A DNA stretch of 64,000 nt. It comes from Mucilaginibacter sp. SJ (GTDB lineage Bacteria; Bacteroidota; Bacteroidia; Sphingobacteriales; Sphingobacteriaceae). This document shows positions 63,155 through 64,000 of this stretch, one piece after another. The first letter of the stretch is position 1. Each line of letters opens with the position of its first letter. Below the pieces are notes generated by a model that made no database searches, was not told the origin of the DNA, and was given only the letters and a program-made list of their open reading frames with translations. Where the stretch lies: positions 5,704,001-5,768,000 of the forward strand of contig NZ_CP118631.1 of the NCBI RefSeq assembly GCF_028993635.1, given 5' to 3'. A program made the position numbers and the translations under genes.

Positions 63155-64000
63155 TTACATTGATAAAATTTCATCAACCACTTCCAGTAAAGGCCTTTGA
63201 GGCTTTTCAGGGTTTAGCTTTTGGTTGTCGTCCACCCATTTTCGTTCCCAGGAAAAGTAATCAGGTTCCTGAACGTTTTTACCTTGCAAATTGCTGCGCA
63301 GATAATCAAAATAAATCTCCCAGCGGAGCAAGTAATAGCTATCCATCAGGCCGGCCCACTCTTTATAAGCATACTCATGCAGATTGTCTTCGGTACGCAC
63401 ATTTTCGCCCCAATAGGTAATTTGCATTAATTCGTTTTTTAAATTGTTTGCTTTTTCTTCCGCGGTATTGCCGTTATCTATAGCTTGTTTGAGATAGGTG
63501 TTGAGCCTGAAATATTGATCGGTATTTAAGAGGTCATCTGTCAGCCTTATCATATGCAGGAATTTTGCGCTGGCTGCGTTAAATGTTTGCAGATTCTTGC
63601 TGTTATAAGCAGTTACCATTTCATTAAATGTGAGCGTGCCTTTATTAGCCAGCAGTTGCCGCACCATATTGATAAGGTCTATTTTATAAGTGGCAGAATT
63701 TTTAAGAGCAGGCGCCGCTTTTGCAAATTCTTTTACTGCGTTCGCAAATGCGACCGTGTCATAATTACGGGTAAGCGTACCCCAACTGGATATTGATTTA
63801 ACTTTAAGTGCAGGGCGCGCACAAAAAATAGATTCGCCAGCCCCTTCCTGGTAACCGGGAAGGCTTTGATAAATGGTTTGTAAAAATCCCTGCCACGCAT
63901 TACTTGTATGCCCGTTGCTTTTACCATAACGATATTGGGCATATTTGTCGATCCAGCTCCGGGTATCCACATGTTCCTGGTGCCAGCCCAGCTCAAGCAT
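63155..64000 (-). CDS. Alpha-N-acetylglucosaminidase, GH89, C-terminal part (5' end outside window)
   Basis: The frame continues past the right edge, so the 281 visible residues are a C-terminal part; the Met at 64000 is probably internal. DTRSWIDKYAQYRYG, then RLTDDLLNTDQYFRL and NLHEYAYKEWAGLMDSYYLLRW match the helical C-terminal domain of GH89 enzymes (human NAGLU type). GH89 removes terminal alpha-linked GlcNAc, as in gastric mucin O-glycans or heparan sulfate. The catalytic Glu pair is outside the window. It heads a three-gene operon with two fucosidases, so an O-glycan carrying alpha-GlcNAc and fucose is a reasonable target. Confidence in the family is good, limited by the truncation. 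Confidence 0.85.
   Translation of the reverse strand: MLELGWHQEHVDTRSWIDKYAQYRYGKSNGHTSNAWQGFLQTIYQSLPGYQEGAGESIFCARPALKVKSISSWGTLTRNYDTVAFANAVKEFAKAAPALKNSATYKIDLINMVRQLLANKGTLTFNEMVTAYNSKNLQTFNAASAKFLHMIRLTDDLLNTDQYFRLNTYLKQAIDNGNTAEEKANNLKNELMQITYWGENVRTEDNLHEYAYKEWAGLMDSYYLLRWEIYFDYLRSNLQGKNVQEPDYFSWERKWVDDNQKLNPEKPQRPLLEVVDEILSM

Overview
The window looks like accessory chromosome from a member of the Bacteroidota, most likely a Sphingobacteriaceae species of the Mucilaginibacter/Pedobacter type (genus is inference). Reasons: three SusC/SusD pairs, a hybrid two-component regulator, an ECF sigma/FecR/STN-SusC cascade, many lipoproteins with short Cys-Lys-Lys starts, moderate to low GC, and promoters of the TTTG-spacer-TAnnTTTG type. 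Almost everything concerns outer-membrane capture and breakdown of complex carbohydrates. I saw no tRNA, rRNA, CRISPR array, transposase or prophage.

Region 1 (1-2.6 kb): the 3' end of a GH29 alpha-L-fucosidase, then a minus-strand pair of an AraC-type regulator and a metallo-beta-lactamase-fold hydrolase. Region 2 (2.7-15.5 kb): a polysaccharide utilization locus (PUL). A minus-strand operon encodes SusC, SusD, a TIG-type surface glycan-binding lipoprotein and a BACON-GH5 lipoprotein. Transcribed away from it are a GH39 enzyme and a second GH5 carrying a ricin-type lectin domain. The set suggests a beta-linked plant glycan such as xyloglucan or another beta-glucan (inference).

Region 3 (15.7-23 kb): non-PUL genes. 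These are a membrane-anchored retropepsin-like protein, a TonB-dependent receptor, a divergent LytS/LytTR-type two-component pair and a luciferase-like flavin oxidoreductase. Region 4 (23.2-34.8 kb): a second PUL with a 1368-residue hybrid sensor/AraC regulator (HTCS), a divergent GH5-ricin lectin enzyme, and a minus-strand SusC/SusD operon. The GH5 promoter region and the SusC promoter region share a spaced C-rich double box, which I propose as the HTCS binding site. An isolated tail-fibre-like secreted protein follows (35.6 kb).

Region 5 (37.3-64 kb): the most interesting part. It contains a clan GH-D-like putative glycosidase, a tandem SGNH esterase, a LacI regulator, an N-acetylhexosamine 1-kinase-like enzyme coupled to a cytoplasmic CBM9-like protein, and a GH123-type beta-N-acetylgalactosaminidase. 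These are followed by sigma factor, FecR, SusC, SusD, a TIG-NHL lipoprotein, twin beta-helix lipoproteins and a second LacI regulator. A convergent operon then encodes GH89 alpha-N-acetylglucosaminidase and two GH29 fucosidases. Four matching palindromic operators (consensus TGTGTKCGNAMACR) lie on the three promoters of the first part of this region. Together the genes look like a system for a fucosylated, amino-sugar-containing glycan resembling animal O-glycans, with LacI and sigma/anti-sigma control layered on one another. The substrate is inferred from enzyme families only.
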